From: Rhodothermales bacterium
Lineage (GTDB): Bacteria > Bacteroidota > Rhodothermia > Rhodothermales > JANQRZ01
Length of the DNA stretch: 64,000 nucleotides
Direction of reading: 5' to 3'
Assembly: GCA_039944855.1 (NCBI GenBank)
Contig: JBDUXZ010000013.1
Location: forward strand, 1 to 64,000
Part shown: positions 45,686 to 55,508 of the stretch, piece after piece
Layout of the letters: each line of letters begins with the position of its first letter
Numbering within the stretch: position 1 is the stretch's first letter
Translations under genes and position numbers: made by a program
Notes under the pieces: generated by a model
Databases searched by the model: none
Seen by the model: only the letters and a program-made list of their open reading frames with translations
Told to the model about the DNA's origin: nothing

Positions 45686-48600
45686 CTAATTCGAGAACGA
45701 CACGCGGAAGGTGAAGCCGCCGTTGATCGTCGTCGTCGAGGGGTTGATGCTGCCCTCGCTGTCGAACTTCTGGTAGCGGACGAAGGCCGTCGCCGTGACC
45801 TGGTTCGAGAGGGTGTACGAGAGCTGCGGCTCGACGGAGGTCCGCGTCGTGACCTCGCCCTGCGGGTTGAGGAACGTCTCGCCGATCACGCCCGAGATCG
45901 ACTGCTCGAGGTCGTCGCGGAGGGTGAAGCGGCGGGCGGTGTTGTTGGCGCGCGACACGATGAGGCTGAAGCGGAGGTTGTTGTTGAGCCGGCGGCTGCT
46001 GAGGAAGGGGAGGGGGATGCGGAAGCCGGTTTTGTTGAAGCTCAGCCGGACCGAGACCTCCTCCGTCTGGAGCTGGTTCACCGAGGGGATCGTCGGCGTA
46101 AGGGCGTAGCTCTCACTGGAGATGAAGTTGATGTCGGCCTGGATGCCGCCCTTGAACCCGAGGTTGACGCCGATGAGCGGCTGGAACCGCTCGCTGACGC
46201 GGACGGAGTTCGCCTCCAGAAAAGGGGTATCCGAGAGGAAGGTCAACGAGCCGTCGGGGAGAGAGAGGGTCTCCTGGTTCTGTGCGCCCTCGAGGGGGTT
46301 CGAGCGGAAGCCGACGTCGTACGTCGCCGAGTAGCCGTGGCGGAGCGTGGCCGACTGTGCGAGGGCGCGGATGATGGGCCAGTTGGCGACGCCGGTGTAG
46401 GTGACGGTCCAGTTCGGGAGGGGGAAAGCCGTGAAGCCGCCGCGGCCGACGGAGCCAATCCCGGTGAGGAACGCGCTGCGGAAGTCCTCGACGACGGCGT
46501 TGTCCGAGAGGAAGTCGCCGGGGATGACGTTATCGCTGGGGTCCGGGTCGGCGGCGAGGTTGCGGTCGTAGCGGTCGCGGTGGAGCTGGAAGAAGTCGTC
46601 GTAGGAGCCGCCGAGGGCGAGGACCGTCGCGTTCCCGCGCCCGTTCTCCAGCACCGTCGGGTCGTCGAGGGTGGAGCGCGTGAAGCTGAAGGTCTGCTGG
46701 TTGTCGAGCCCGAGGTCCCACGTGAGGTCCACGCGGAAGGCCTGGCTGAACTCCAGCGAGGTCCGCGCGCCGAACTGGTGGTTGTCGCGGAGGATGTCCT
46801 GCACTTCGAGCGTGCCGAGGATCTCGTCGCCGAAGTAGCGGTCGGCCTCAGTGCTCCCGAGGCGGCGGCTGAAACCGAGGCGGTACCCGAGCGAGGGGCC
46901 GTCGCCCGTGAGCCCGTCGAGCAGGCTGTAGCCGGGGTTGAGCGCGCCCGACGAGGCGCCGCTGAACGAGCCGTTGTAGGTGAACGTGAAATCGCGCGGC
47001 CCGGTGAGGGCGAGGAAACCACGGCGCAGGAGGTCGACCGGGTTCGGGATGGGGAGGGGCGGGTTGGGCCGGGCGAGCGTGTCGGCGGCCTGCTGCGCCG
47101 TCGAGAGGATCGTCCGGAGCTGTTCGAGGCGGGCTTCGGTGGGGGCGGACACCGCCGCGACCGAATCGCCGGCGGCTGCTTCGACGGCGGCCTCGGCCTC
47201 GCGCAGGTTCTCCTCGGCCTCGGCGAGCCGCTCCTGCGCGGTGCGGTAGCGCTGGAGCTCCTGCTGGAACGCCTGCCGTCGCTGCTGCTTGGCCTGTTGC
47301 GCTTCGTCCTGTCCCTCTCGCAGCCGCCGGTACGGGCCGATCTTCCCGAACAGCTCGCCGAGCCGGAGGCTGAGCCCGCCCCGCACCGCGCCCTGCGTTG
47401 CCACCGACGCGACGGTCGTGTCGCTCTCGGCGCGGTCGCGCGGGTCGAGGCCGGGGACCGGCGTGTAGCGCCACGAGAAGTTGCTGGAGTACGTCACCGG
47501 CTGGAGCCGGAACCAGCTCAGCGCCTCGATTCGCTCGATGGGGGACTGGATCGTGGCCGTGGTGCCCTGGTTGTAGTCGTCGGTGAGGATGCCGCGCTCG
47601 CCGGAGATCACGTCGCCGAGCACCTGTTGGACGGGGAGGATGTCGAGCTGCGCGTTCTGGTAGTTCGCGACGAGGGCGTTCACCGAATCGGGGTCCGTGA
47701 TGCCGAAGCGGGTGAAGCCGGGGCCGACGAGGTTGCTGTCCGCGTCGATGGCGAAGACTTGCTCGAACGTGAGGCCGGGGTATTCCACGAAGAGGTCCAC
47801 GTCGCTCCGGCTCTGGACGAGGGTCGAGACAAACTCGTCGGCGCCGGCGCTGTTGAGGCTCTGGCTGACGTCGGAGCGGTAGCCGAGGGCGAGGAACTGG
47901 AACGGGTTGTACTGGACCTCGACGTTGCGGCGGTGGCTGAACGCGTGCTGCTGGCGGATGGGGTAGACGAAGTCCGGCCGTGCCGCTTCGACGGCGGCCC
48001 GCACGGAGTCGACGGTGAGGCCGCGGCGGGCGCGGTCCTGGTTCTCGTTGACGGAGCGACTGGCGTCGGCCGAGAACCGGAAGCTCTGCGGGAGCACGTT
48101 GAGCCGGAGCCCGCCGAGGAGCCCGACGACGGGGGCGTCGCCGAGGAACCAGAACGGGCGGACCGTCTTGGGCCGGGGCACGGCGAGGCGGTACGAGAAC
48201 GCCCCGCTCCACTGGTCCGTGTCGTTGAACTGCCGCGAGGGGCTGCGCTGCTGGCGGAGCGAGTTCGTGTACGTGAGGGCGACGCCGTCGAGCGTGTACT
48301 TCAGCCACGGCGAGCGCGAGCCGGTCTTCGAGATCGGCACGCGGATCACGCGCGAGAAGCTCGCCGTCTCGGCCGCCGCCTTCACCTCGTCGATCTCGAT
48401 CGCCTTCTCCTCGGGCGAGAGCCGGTCGTTCTCCTCGATCTGCGCGATCTCCTGCGCGACCGTGATGTCGCCACGGCTCGGCGAGAAGCGCGGCGTCGAG
48501 ACGTCGCGCTGCACGGCGAGGTTGACGGGGATCCGCCAGCCGTAGCGCTCGGGGAGGAGCTTGTGCGCGTTCACGTTCGTCGTCACGCTGTAGCCCCAGG

Positions 48601-51600
48601 AGTCGTCGAACGTCCGGTTGCCGAGCCCGCTGGCGAGGTCGCCGAAGCCGTCGGTCTGCTGGTTGTAGCGGGCGTTGATGTCGAGGAAGTCGGCGAGGCG
48701 GATCGTGGTGCGGGCGTAGCCGCTCCAGCCCTTCTCCTCGTCGAAGCCGCTCACGCGGAGCTCGTTGTACCACACCTCCACGTCGCGCGGCTGCCCGACG
48801 GCGTCGTCCCCGTTGCGCACGCCGAGGACGATGTTCGACACGTCTTTGATGGACGGGTTGCCCTTGATGCGGAGCCTCGCGCCGGGCGGCGCGAAGTCGA
48901 GCGGGATCGACTGCGCGACGTAGACGGAGTCGCGCGAGATGGGCGCGCCGACGCCGTCGGTGGCGAGGTCGCGCTCGAGCTTGAGCTTGTTGAGGGCGTC
49001 GAACTCGATGTTGATGGAGTTGAGGTCGAGGAACCGCGTGCCCTCGGGCGTGGCGACGGGCACGTTCGTCTGCCACAGGCTGTCGGAGCCGCTCGGGACG
49101 TCGCGGATGGAGGTGCCGGGCGGGAGCTCGTAGGGGTAGACCGGCTGCTCGATCTCGTAGTAGTCGCTGTCCTCGTTCGAGCCGAGGCGGACGAAGACGC
49201 GCATGGAGTCCTCGCGCTCGAAGCCCTCGCCGTGGACGAACATCCGGAGGTTGGAGTACTTCGTGAGGTCGAGCTGGCGCGTGTACGGCTTGTAGATCGC
49301 GCGCTCCTGCCCCTCGCCGAGGCCCTCGACGCGGAAGACGAGGGCCTGCTCGCGCGACTGGATCGGCTGCGACGAGGCGGGGTCGCGCGTGAACGAGCGG
49401 ACGGTCCCGTTCGGGATCTCGTACTGGTTCGGGTTCTCCTCGTTGTTGATCGTGGCGACGAACGACTGCGGCCGCCCGATTCCCTCCTCGGGCGCCGGCC
49501 CGATCACGGGCTCGTCCTCGCCCCGCACCTCCTCCGACTTCAGCCACTGGCTCCCGACGAGGTCGAGCGTGGCGAAGCGGAGCGTGGCGGGCCCGCTGTG
49601 CCCGTCGGTCCATACGCGGATCGTCTCGATCAGGCTGAAGTCCTCGATCCCGCCCACCGCCTCTTTCTGATCGGTGCGGACGGGGATCCGGATGAGGTAC
49701 CAGTCCCGCGCCCCCTGGATGTTGGGGTTGTCGATCGTCGTGACGTAGAACGGGTTGCAGCCGACGGTCTGCCCCTCGGGGCAGGGCCGCGCGAGGAGCG
49801 CCGTGTCGAGCGGGATCTCGTAGCGGAAGAACCGCTCTGCCCGATCGGGGGAGAGGTTGAGGTTGATGTCCTCGGAGTCGGGGAAGCGGGAGTTGCCGGG
49901 CACGCCGCTCTGGGCGATCTGGCGCTGGGCTTCGAGGGAGTTGAGCTCGGTGCCGGTGAAGAACTGGCTGAAGCGCTCCTGGAGGGTAGCGCCGCCGGGC
50001 CAGAGCGTGCCGTTGTTGAAGTAGACGTCGTCCTGGAACGAGCGGAAGTCGTCGCCGGAGGGGTCGAGCTCGGCGAGGGCGAGGACGGGACTGCCAGCTG
50101 CGGGGCTGGCGCGGAGGCTGTCGAGGAACGGAGCGAACTGCTCGGCCTCGGTGGGGACGCCTTGATCGCTGTACGGGGTGCCGTTGGCGGCGGCAGCGGC
50201 GGCAGCGACTTGGCCGGGGAGCCCGTCGAGCCCGAGGTCCTCGGTGCGCTGCGTCTCGTCGTTGATGTTGACGATGCCGTCCGGCGTACCGCCGGCGTAC
50301 CGCCCGTAGGCATCCGCGTTTCTGCTCCCGAGCAGGCCGTCCTCCCCGTTGGAGTTCTGGTTCGGGATGATGTCCTCGCTCGTCTGCCCGAGCTCGACGT
50401 AGAGGCGGGCGTTGGGGTCGATCCGCTGCGAGCCGTCGCGGCCGCCGAAAGGCGAGAAGATGAACTCGACGAACTCGATGTTGTTACGCGCATCGAAGTC
50501 CGTATAGCCCTCGGGGAGCCGTTGCGCCATGCCTCCCCACACCTCTTCCGGCCGCTCGGCGAAGGCGCTGCCGAGGGCAGCGTTGAAGTTGTAGGGCCCG
50601 CGCCGCGTCGGGTCGAAGTAGACGTCGAACGTGGTGAGCGTCGGCGGCGTGCCGGGCTCGAGCTCGCGCTCGGGGAAGACCTCGTTGATGAGGACGCGCG
50701 AGGTCGCGGGGTTGCCGGCGAGGGGGCGGATGGCGTCGCTCTCGTAGGTCGCCGTGAGGACGGAGTACCACGAGAAGAGGCCACGCCAGTTGGTGCGGAG
50801 GAGGCGTGAGGTGATGGCGTCCTCGCCGGGGAGCTCGGAGAGGTACGTCCGGGCGTCGTCGGGCCCGGCGCCGGGCGAGGTGAGCGTGCCTTCGGGCGCG
50901 GAGGCGGTGAGCCACGCGCCCGGCTGGAGCAGGCTGAAGCTGTTCTCGGTCCCCTCGAAGTCGTCGATGTACGAGATGCCGTCGAGCTCGTCGTCCTTGA
51001 AGTCGCGGCCGAGCTCGCGGAGGTCGTCCTGCGACTGCTCGAAGGCGAAGGTCTCGGGGTGGCCGGGGTTGAGCTGGGCGAACTCGCCCTTGAACTCGAA
51101 CGCGCTCGGCGCCCGCGTCTGGACGAGGGGGAGGGCGTCGACGAGCCGCGTCATCCAGCGCGGCTCGGCGGCGTAGCGGACGTCGACACCCCAGATCGAG
51201 TTGGCGATCGGCTCCTCGCCGAGCCGGTACTTGTCGATGAGGGGCTTCTCGGAGAGCTGCATCCACGTCGCGCCGATGGCGAAGCGGTCGTTGAACTCGT
51301 AGTCGGCGCGGATGCCGAGGAGGGTCTTCTTCTGGATCGCGACGAACTGGTTGCGCTCGAACGAGATGCGCACGTCGCGGCCGGGCACGAGGTAGGCCGG
51401 GTTCGTGATCGTGACGGTCCCGGTGGCGTAGTCGACGGCGTAGTCGGCGCCCTCGGTCAGCTCGATGTTCCCGCTGCGGACCTGCACCGAGTTCTCGACG
51501 ACGGCGAAGCCGAGCTCGTAGAACTCCTGCACGGACCCGCGGAACTCGCCCGTGATGTTGTAGACGTTCTTGTCCGTCTCGCGCGCGGCGACTTCGGGCT

Positions 51601-53971
51601 TGGCGTTGTAGAGCGTCGTGAAGACGTAGCGGTCGATGGCCTCCTCCTGCGTGAGGCTCTGGAAGCTCACGCTCGTCGGCTGCCCGTCCCGGTCCTCGTC
51701 GAAGCTCCGCTCGAGCACGCGGCGGAGGTGCTCGCCGAAGGGCTGGCGGTAGGGGAAGATGACGCGGCCGTTGCCGGGGTCGACGGTGTAGTTGATGAGG
51801 AAGTCGAAGAGGTCGTCGGGCGTGCGGTTGTTGTCCTGGTCGACGCGGTCGAGCCCGAGCGTGCGGAGGAGCGTCTGCTGCTGGCCGACGTCGACGCCGG
51901 GGAGCGTGCGCTGCGCCGTCTGGCCGCCGGCGGCGTAGAGGACCTGGAGGTCGAAGTCCGTCGCGTTGAACGACGAGCCGCCGACGCGGTAGACGTTGCG
52001 CATCGTGAGGTCCCACGTGGCGTTGTCCGGGAGCGGGTTCGGCCCGCGCAGCAGCTTGAGGATGATGGGGGGAGCGTCGGACCCGCTCCCGCTGCCCTGC
52101 CCGAAGTCGCCGATCTCGACGATCGTCCCGTCGGCGCGCTTGTAGCGGTAGGCGACGGCGATCGCCTCGTTGTTGTTGAGCGAGCGCTTGAGCGAGAGCG
52201 AGCCGAGGCGGGGGTCCCACGTGTAGTCCTGCCCGTTGCGGAGGAGGCGGTACGCCGACTCGAAGAAGTCGTCGTTGTCCAGCCCGAACCGGTCGGCGAC
52301 GTCGATGCCCCGCTCCTCCGGGGGCAGGCGCAGGAGGGCGAGGTCGGACTCTTGGTATTGGTCGAAGGCCGGGTCGGGCAGCTCCGGGTCGTCGCCGACG
52401 GCAGCGAGGTAGGCCTCGCCGCCCTCAAGCACGGCCGGGGGCTCGCCGAGGTCGGCGAGGGCGAGGGCGCGGATGGTGGCGTCGTCGGAGCCGGTGTTGT
52501 TGATGTTCGACTGCTCGAAGAGGTAGACCTCGAGCTGGCCTTCGAGGATCTCGCTGAAGTCGGGGCCGAGGACGATGTTCGGGGGGGCGGCGTGGGCGGC
52601 GTCCCAGCGGTTGTGGAAGTAGTAGCCGAGGTAGAAGTTGGCGTTCGCCTCGTACTCCGTCGGCCGCTTCGAGAACGTCGTCGTCTGGCTCCCCCCCTCG
52701 ATCACGAGCTCGTCGCTCTCGGCGTCCTGCTGGCTCGCCACGACGGTCACGCCGAGGCCGCCGACCTGGAGCCGGCTCTTGATCCCGAAGAGCCGCTGCC
52801 CGCCGCGGACGAGCTCGCTCGGCGTCTGAAGGAACACGTTCCCGGCCTCGACGCTCTGCAGGATCTCGTCCTCGTACCCCGTGTACGTCAGCTTGACCTG
52901 GTTCTGGAAGTCGAAGTCGTTCTGCGTGTCGTAGTTGACGTTGATCTGGAGCTTGTCGCCGATCGTGCCCGTGATGCCGAGGCCGAGCTCCTGCCCGAAG
53001 TCGGGGTCGACGCGCCCGCCCTGGCCGGTGGCGGCCTCCTGCTGCTCGTTCTGCCGGTAGGCGAAGCCGACGTCCACGTTCGCCTGCCCGTTGACGCGGA
53101 GGTCCACCTCGTTGGAGCCGAAGATGCCGGCGAACGCGCTGTTCCGCCCGCCGGGCACTTCGATGTTGAGGAGGCCGAGCCCAGCTCCGCCGCGCTGCTG
53201 CTGCCGCGAGCGCGTGGCGACGAGCTCACGGTAGTTCGTCTCCAGCCCAGCGCGGAGGCGCTGCTCGCGGTACGCCCCGAGCCCGAGCTGGACCGGCACG
53301 CGCACGTCGCCCTCGCCGACGCGCTCGGTGATGGTGTAGGCGGCCTCCGTCGAGTCGAGCTCGACGCGGCGCTGCCAGTAGGTGCCGAGCGGGAGGCCGA
53401 GCGGCGCGCGGCGGCGTGGCGCGAGGGCCGCGTTGTAGCGGTCGCGGCGGAAGGGGGGGAGCAGGCGCGCCGCGCGTCCCGTGTCCGGCAACACCTCCGT
53501 CGTGTCGGTGAGTGCCGCGAGGGAATCGGCGTCGAGCGTGTCGGCGGCGAAGCCGAGCGGGTCAGCGTCCAGCGAGTCGGCCTCGAAGCCGAGCGGGTCG
53601 GGGCCGAGACGGTCGCCGTCGAGCGAGTCGGCATCCAGCGAATCGGCGTCGAGCGTGTCTGCGTCTGCGGTGAACCACAGCGAGTCGAGGCCGAATGGAT
53701 CGAAACCCAGCGAATCGGCTGCGAGCGAGTCGACCGCGAGGGAGTCCGTCGTGTCACGGGCGGCGGTAAAGCCGAAGCGTCCGCGCGGTCCGGGGTAGAG
53801 GCTGACGGGACCGGTTAGCGCCGCGCGGCGGATGAGGGCCTCACGGTCCGCTCCGGCCGCAGCGTCGGTCACGTCGAGGGAGACGAGCATCCCCAGACAA
53901 GCCAGCACCACGCCACCGACGAGGGTCAGCAGCAGAGCACGGCCCTCCGGCAGGCGGGTCGAACGGGGCAT
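45686..53971 (-). CDS. sprA: Cell-surface protein SprA, T9SS outer-membrane translocon
   Basis: A ~2761-residue protein, within the usual size for SprA (the giant single-chain barrel of the type IX secretion system). A signal/anchor helix (ALLLTLVGGVVLACLGMLVSL) is followed by a DSL-rich spacer (~residues 65-165). The rest is beta-strand-rich with repeated SprA-type segments: LLNIEVPGGRNSAFAGIFGSNEVDLRVNGQ (read in parts), GIKSRLQVGGLGVTVVASQQ, YNELRVSGFDEEKGWSGYART, and a barrel end GGFTFRVSFSN. SprA moves folded cargo bearing C-terminal sorting domains, four of which are encoded here. ATG 53971 was chosen over the GTG at 53977. A heptad-like helical insert near residues 2220-2290 (RLAEAEENLREAEAAVEAAA) may be a coiled coil. 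Confidence 0.94.
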   Translation of the reverse strand: MPRSTRLPEGRALLLTLVGGVVLACLGMLVSLDVTDAAAGADREALIRRAALTGPVSLYPGPRGRFGFTAARDTTDSLAVDSLAADSLGFDPFGLDSLWFTADADTLDADSLDADSLDGDRLGPDPLGFEADSLDADPLGFAADTLDADSLAALTDTTEVLPDTGRAARLLPPFRRDRYNAALAPRRRAPLGLPLGTYWQRRVELDSTEAAYTITERVGEGDVRVPVQLGLGAYREQRLRAGLETNYRELVATRSRQQQRGGAGLGLLNIEVPGGRNSAFAGIFGSNEVDLRVNGQANVDVGFAYRQNEQQEAATGQGGRVDPDFGQELGLGITGTIGDKLQINVNYDTQNDFDFQNQVKLTYTGYEDEILQSVEAGNVFLQTPSELVRGGQRLFGIKSRLQVGGLGVTVVASQQDAESDELVIEGGSQTTTFSKRPTEYEANANFYLGYYFHNRWDAAHAAPPNIVLGPDFSEILEGQLEVYLFEQSNINNTGSDDATIRALALADLGEPPAVLEGGEAYLAAVGDDPELPDPAFDQYQESDLALLRLPPEERGIDVADRFGLDNDDFFESAYRLLRNGQDYTWDPRLGSLSLKRSLNNNEAIAVAYRYKRADGTIVEIGDFGQGSGSGSDAPPIILKLLRGPNPLPDNATWDLTMRNVYRVGGSSFNATDFDLQVLYAAGGQTAQRTLPGVDVGQQQTLLRTLGLDRVDQDNNRTPDDLFDFLINYTVDPGNGRVIFPYRQPFGEHLRRVLERSFDEDRDGQPTSVSFQSLTQEEAIDRYVFTTLYNAKPEVAARETDKNVYNITGEFRGSVQEFYELGFAVVENSVQVRSGNIELTEGADYAVDYATGTVTITNPAYLVPGRDVRISFERNQFVAIQKKTLLGIRADYEFNDRFAIGATWMQLSEKPLIDKYRLGEEPIANSIWGVDVRYAAEPRWMTRLVDALPLVQTRAPSAFEFKGEFAQLNPGHPETFAFEQSQDDLRELGRDFKDDELDGISYIDDFEGTENSFSLLQPGAWLTASAPEGTLTSPGAGPDDARTYLSELPGEDAITSRLLRTNWRGLFSWYSVLTATYESDAIRPLAGNPATSRVLINEVFPERELEPGTPPTLTTFDVYFDPTRRGPYNFNAALGSAFAERPEEVWGGMAQRLPEGYTDFDARNNIEFVEFIFSPFGGRDGSQRIDPNARLYVELGQTSEDIIPNQNSNGEDGLLGSRNADAYGRYAGGTPDGIVNINDETQRTEDLGLDGLPGQVAAAAAAANGTPYSDQGVPTEAEQFAPFLDSLRASPAAGSPVLALAELDPSGDDFRSFQDDVYFNNGTLWPGGATLQERFSQFFTGTELNSLEAQRQIAQSGVPGNSRFPDSEDINLNLSPDRAERFFRYEIPLDTALLARPCPEGQTVGCNPFYVTTIDNPNIQGARDWYLIRIPVRTDQKEAVGGIEDFSLIETIRVWTDGHSGPATLRFATLDLVGSQWLKSEEVRGEDEPVIGPAPEEGIGRPQSFVATINNEENPNQYEIPNGTVRSFTRDPASSQPIQSREQALVFRVEGLGEGQERAIYKPYTRQLDLTKYSNLRMFVHGEGFEREDSMRVFVRLGSNEDSDYYEIEQPVYPYELPPGTSIRDVPSGSDSLWQTNVPVATPEGTRFLDLNSINIEFDALNKLKLERDLATDGVGAPISRDSVYVAQSIPLDFAPPGARLRIKGNPSIKDVSNIVLGVRNGDDAVGQPRDVEVWYNELRVSGFDEEKGWSGYARTTIRLADFLDINARYNQQTDGFGDLASGLGNRTFDDSWGYSVTTNVNAHKLLPERYGWRIPVNLAVQRDVSTPRFSPSRGDITVAQEIAQIEENDRLSPEEKAIEIDEVKAAAETASFSRVIRVPISKTGSRSPWLKYTLDGVALTYTNSLRQQRSPSRQFNDTDQWSGAFSYRLAVPRPKTVRPFWFLGDAPVVGLLGGLRLNVLPQSFRFSADASRSVNENQDRARRGLTVDSVRAAVEAARPDFVYPIRQQHAFSHRRNVEVQYNPFQFLALGYRSDVSQSLNSAGADEFVSTLVQSRSDVDLFVEYPGLTFEQVFAIDADSNLVGPGFTRFGITDPDSVNALVANYQNAQLDILPVQQVLGDVISGERGILTDDYNQGTTATIQSPIERIEALSWFRLQPVTYSSNFSWRYTPVPGLDPRDRAESDTTVASVATQGAVRGGLSLRLGELFGKIGPYRRLREGQDEAQQAKQQRRQAFQQELQRYRTAQERLAEAEENLREAEAAVEAAAGDSVAAVSAPTEARLEQLRTILSTAQQAADTLARPNPPLPIPNPVDLLRRGFLALTGPRDFTFTYNGSFSGASSGALNPGYSLLDGLTGDGPSLGYRLGFSRRLGSTEADRYFGDEILGTLEVQDILRDNHQFGARTSLEFSQAFRVDLTWDLGLDNQQTFSFTRSTLDDPTVLENGRGNATVLALGGSYDDFFQLHRDRYDRNLAADPDPSDNVIPGDFLSDNAVVEDFRSAFLTGIGSVGRGGFTAFPLPNWTVTYTGVANWPIIRALAQSATLRHGYSATYDVGFRSNPLEGAQNQETLSLPDGSLTFLSDTPFLEANSVRVSERFQPLIGVNLGFKGGIQADINFISSESYALTPTIPSVNQLQTEEVSVRLSFNKTGFRIPLPFLSSRRLNNNLRFSLIVSRANNTARRFTLRDDLEQSISGVIGETFLNPQGEVTTRTSVEPQLSYTLSNQVTATAFVRYQKFDSEGSINPSTTTINGGFTFRVSFSN
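53500..53760 (-). repeat. Degenerate DSL/DADSL coding repeats in SprA
   Basis: The spacer after the SprA signal is made of short acidic units such as DSLAVDSLAADSLGFD and TLDADSLDADSLDGD, 3-8 residues long and imperfect. It is low complexity and probably unfolded. Confidence 0.8.
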
Positions 53972-53977
53972 ACGCAC

Positions 53978-54318
53978 GCGCAGGTTCTAGCAGGCAACGA
54001 GCGCCCCGGACCGAGGGGTCGGCGCGGGGCGGGAACGTCGGGAATCGGGGAGTAGCAGATGCGCGTCTAAGCGTACACGGTGCGTGGTCGGGGAGGGACG
54101 GCGGGCGGGCGGGTTAGCGAATCCGACGCCGGGGCGGAAAGTAATGCTGTTGCGCGCTGACTTCAAGGGTAAGAACGGCGCCCATTTCCGTCGCTCGCCG
54201 TCGGCTGGTACCTTGTCCGCCTTCGGAACGTGTCGTTCGGCGTCGTTCGTACGCCGACGTTCGCCGAAGCGAAGTAACGTCCCCCCGCGCCTTTTCTTTA
54301 CTCCGACGTGTCGCCGCC
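53978..54318. other. Divergent intergenic region between sprA and the NTF2-like lipoprotein gene
   Basis: About 340 bases. Besides the sprA promoter candidate I see a pyrimidine-rich run (CCTTTTCTTTACTCC, near 54291-54305) just upstream of the plus-strand gene. No credible ORF or RNA. Confidence 0.5.
54138..54166 (-). promoter_or_regulatory. Candidate promoter of sprA
   Basis: On the minus strand TTGAAG (54161-54166) and TACTTT (54138-54143) are 17 bp apart, ~167 bases upstream of the sprA ATG. The match is moderate. Confidence 0.4.
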
Positions 54319-54786
54319 ATGCGTGCCCTCTTGTCCACTCCGCTGCTCGGGTTCTGCCTCTTCCTCGCCGCCTGCGCGGCGCCCGTCGCCACGCCCGACG
54401 CGCCGCCGCCGCCGGACGCTGCCGCGGCCATCCGCGCCGTGCTCGACGCGCAAGTCGCAGCGTGGAACGAAGGCTCCGTGCGTGGCTTCATGGACGGCTA
54501 CGCCCGGACGGACTCGCTCCGGTTCGCCTCCGGCGGGAATGTCCGCACCGGCTGGCAGGCCACGCTCGAAGGCTACGAGCGCGGTTATCCCGACGGCGCT
54601 GCGATGGGCACGCTCCGCTTCGACAGCCTCGACGTGCAGGTTCTCTCGCCGAGCTGGGCCGTCGTGTTCGGCCGTTGGCGGCTCGACCGAGCCGAGGACA
54701 CGCCGAACGGCCTCTTCACCCTCCTCTTCGAACGCCGCCCCGAAGGCTGGCGGATCGTCCACGACCATACCTCCTCCAGCGAGTGA
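54319..54786 (+). CDS. NTF2/SnoaL-like (DUF4440) lipoprotein
   Basis: A 155-residue protein. The signal ends in lipobox LFLAAC (Cys18 region), then a Pro/Ala linker. AAIRAVLDAQVAAWNEGSVRGFMDGYARTDSLRFASGG, then GTLRFDSLDVQVLSPSWAVVFGRW and GLFTLLFERRPEGWRIVHDHTS are the DUF4440 cone fold. Such proteins bind or turn over small molecules; no activity can be assigned. It is 28 bases upstream of the SDR gene. Confidence 0.85.
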   Translation: MRALLSTPLLGFCLFLAACAAPVATPDAPPPPDAAAAIRAVLDAQVAAWNEGSVRGFMDGYARTDSLRFASGGNVRTGWQATLEGYERGYPDGAAMGTLRFDSLDVQVLSPSWAVVFGRWRLDRAEDTPNGLFTLLFERRPEGWRIVHDHTSSSE

Positions 54787-54814
54787 TTCAATCAGCGAGT
54801 CACCCCATCAGCGA

Positions 54815-55492
54815 ATGAAAACGGATCTCACCGGCAAGACCATCGTGCTCACCGGCGCCTTCGGCCGCCTCGGGCGCATCCTCACCCGTCGCCTCCTCGC
54901 CGACGGCGCGACCGTGGCCGGCCTCGACGCCCGCGCCGCCGACCCCGTCGTGGCGTCGGACCGGCTCCACCTCTTCAAAGCGGACCTCGCCGACGAAGCT
55001 TCGGTGGCGGAGGCGTTCGCGGAGGTGGAGCGGACCGTGGGCGCGGCGGCCGGGCTCGTGCACACCGTCGGGATGTGGAGCGGGAAGCCGTTCGCCGAGA
55101 CCTCGCTGGAGGCGTGGGAGACGATGATGCGCGTGAACCTGACCTCGGCGTTCCTCTGCTTCCGCGCCGCCGTGCGGCAGATGCAGGCGGGCGGCACCGG
55201 GCGGCTCGTCGCGATCGCGTCGAAGCAGGGCGCGGACCGGGGCGTGGCGGAGCAGGCGGCGTACTCGGCGTCGAAGGCGGGCGTCGTCCGGCTCGTCGAG
55301 GCCGTGGCGGCGGAGTACGTGGGGACGGGCATCACGGCCGCGGCCGTCGCGCCCTCCACGATCCTCTTCGAAGGCGGCGGCGACGGCGTCCCGGCGGAAC
55401 AGGTCGCGGCGCTCTGCGCCTACCTCTGCACCGACGAAGGCGCGGCGCACAACGGCTCGGTCCTGCGCACCTTCGGCAGCGCGGTGGGGTAA
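54815..55492 (+). CDS. Short-chain dehydrogenase/reductase
   Basis: A 225-residue SDR. KTIVLTGAFGRLGRILTRRLL is the nucleotide motif (TGxxxxxG form), HTVGMW takes the place of the usual NAG strand, MMRVNLTSAFLCFRAAV, then IASKQGADRGVAEQAAYSASKAGVVRLVEAVA with catalytic Tyr-x-x-x-Lys (YSASK). The serine partner lies in the IASKQG segment. It is rather short, ending right after the active domain with FGSAVG. Cofactor and substrate are unknown. The start is ATG 54815. Confidence 0.87.
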   Translation: MKTDLTGKTIVLTGAFGRLGRILTRRLLADGATVAGLDARAADPVVASDRLHLFKADLADEASVAEAFAEVERTVGAAAGLVHTVGMWSGKPFAETSLEAWETMMRVNLTSAFLCFRAAVRQMQAGGTGRLVAIASKQGADRGVAEQAAYSASKAGVVRLVEAVAAEYVGTGITAAAVAPSTILFEGGGDGVPAEQVAALCAYLCTDEGAAHNGSVLRTFGSAVG

Positions 55493-55508
55493 CGCGGGGC
55501 CGAGGGAG

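Noticed and set aside
46337-50809. A 1490-codon open frame opposite sprA (with another of 919 codons at 51059-53818)
   Set aside because: Composition is Arg/Val/Glu/Ala-rich without any domain, and it lies wholly opposite the clearly conserved SprA frame. It is an antisense shadow of GC-biased third positions.
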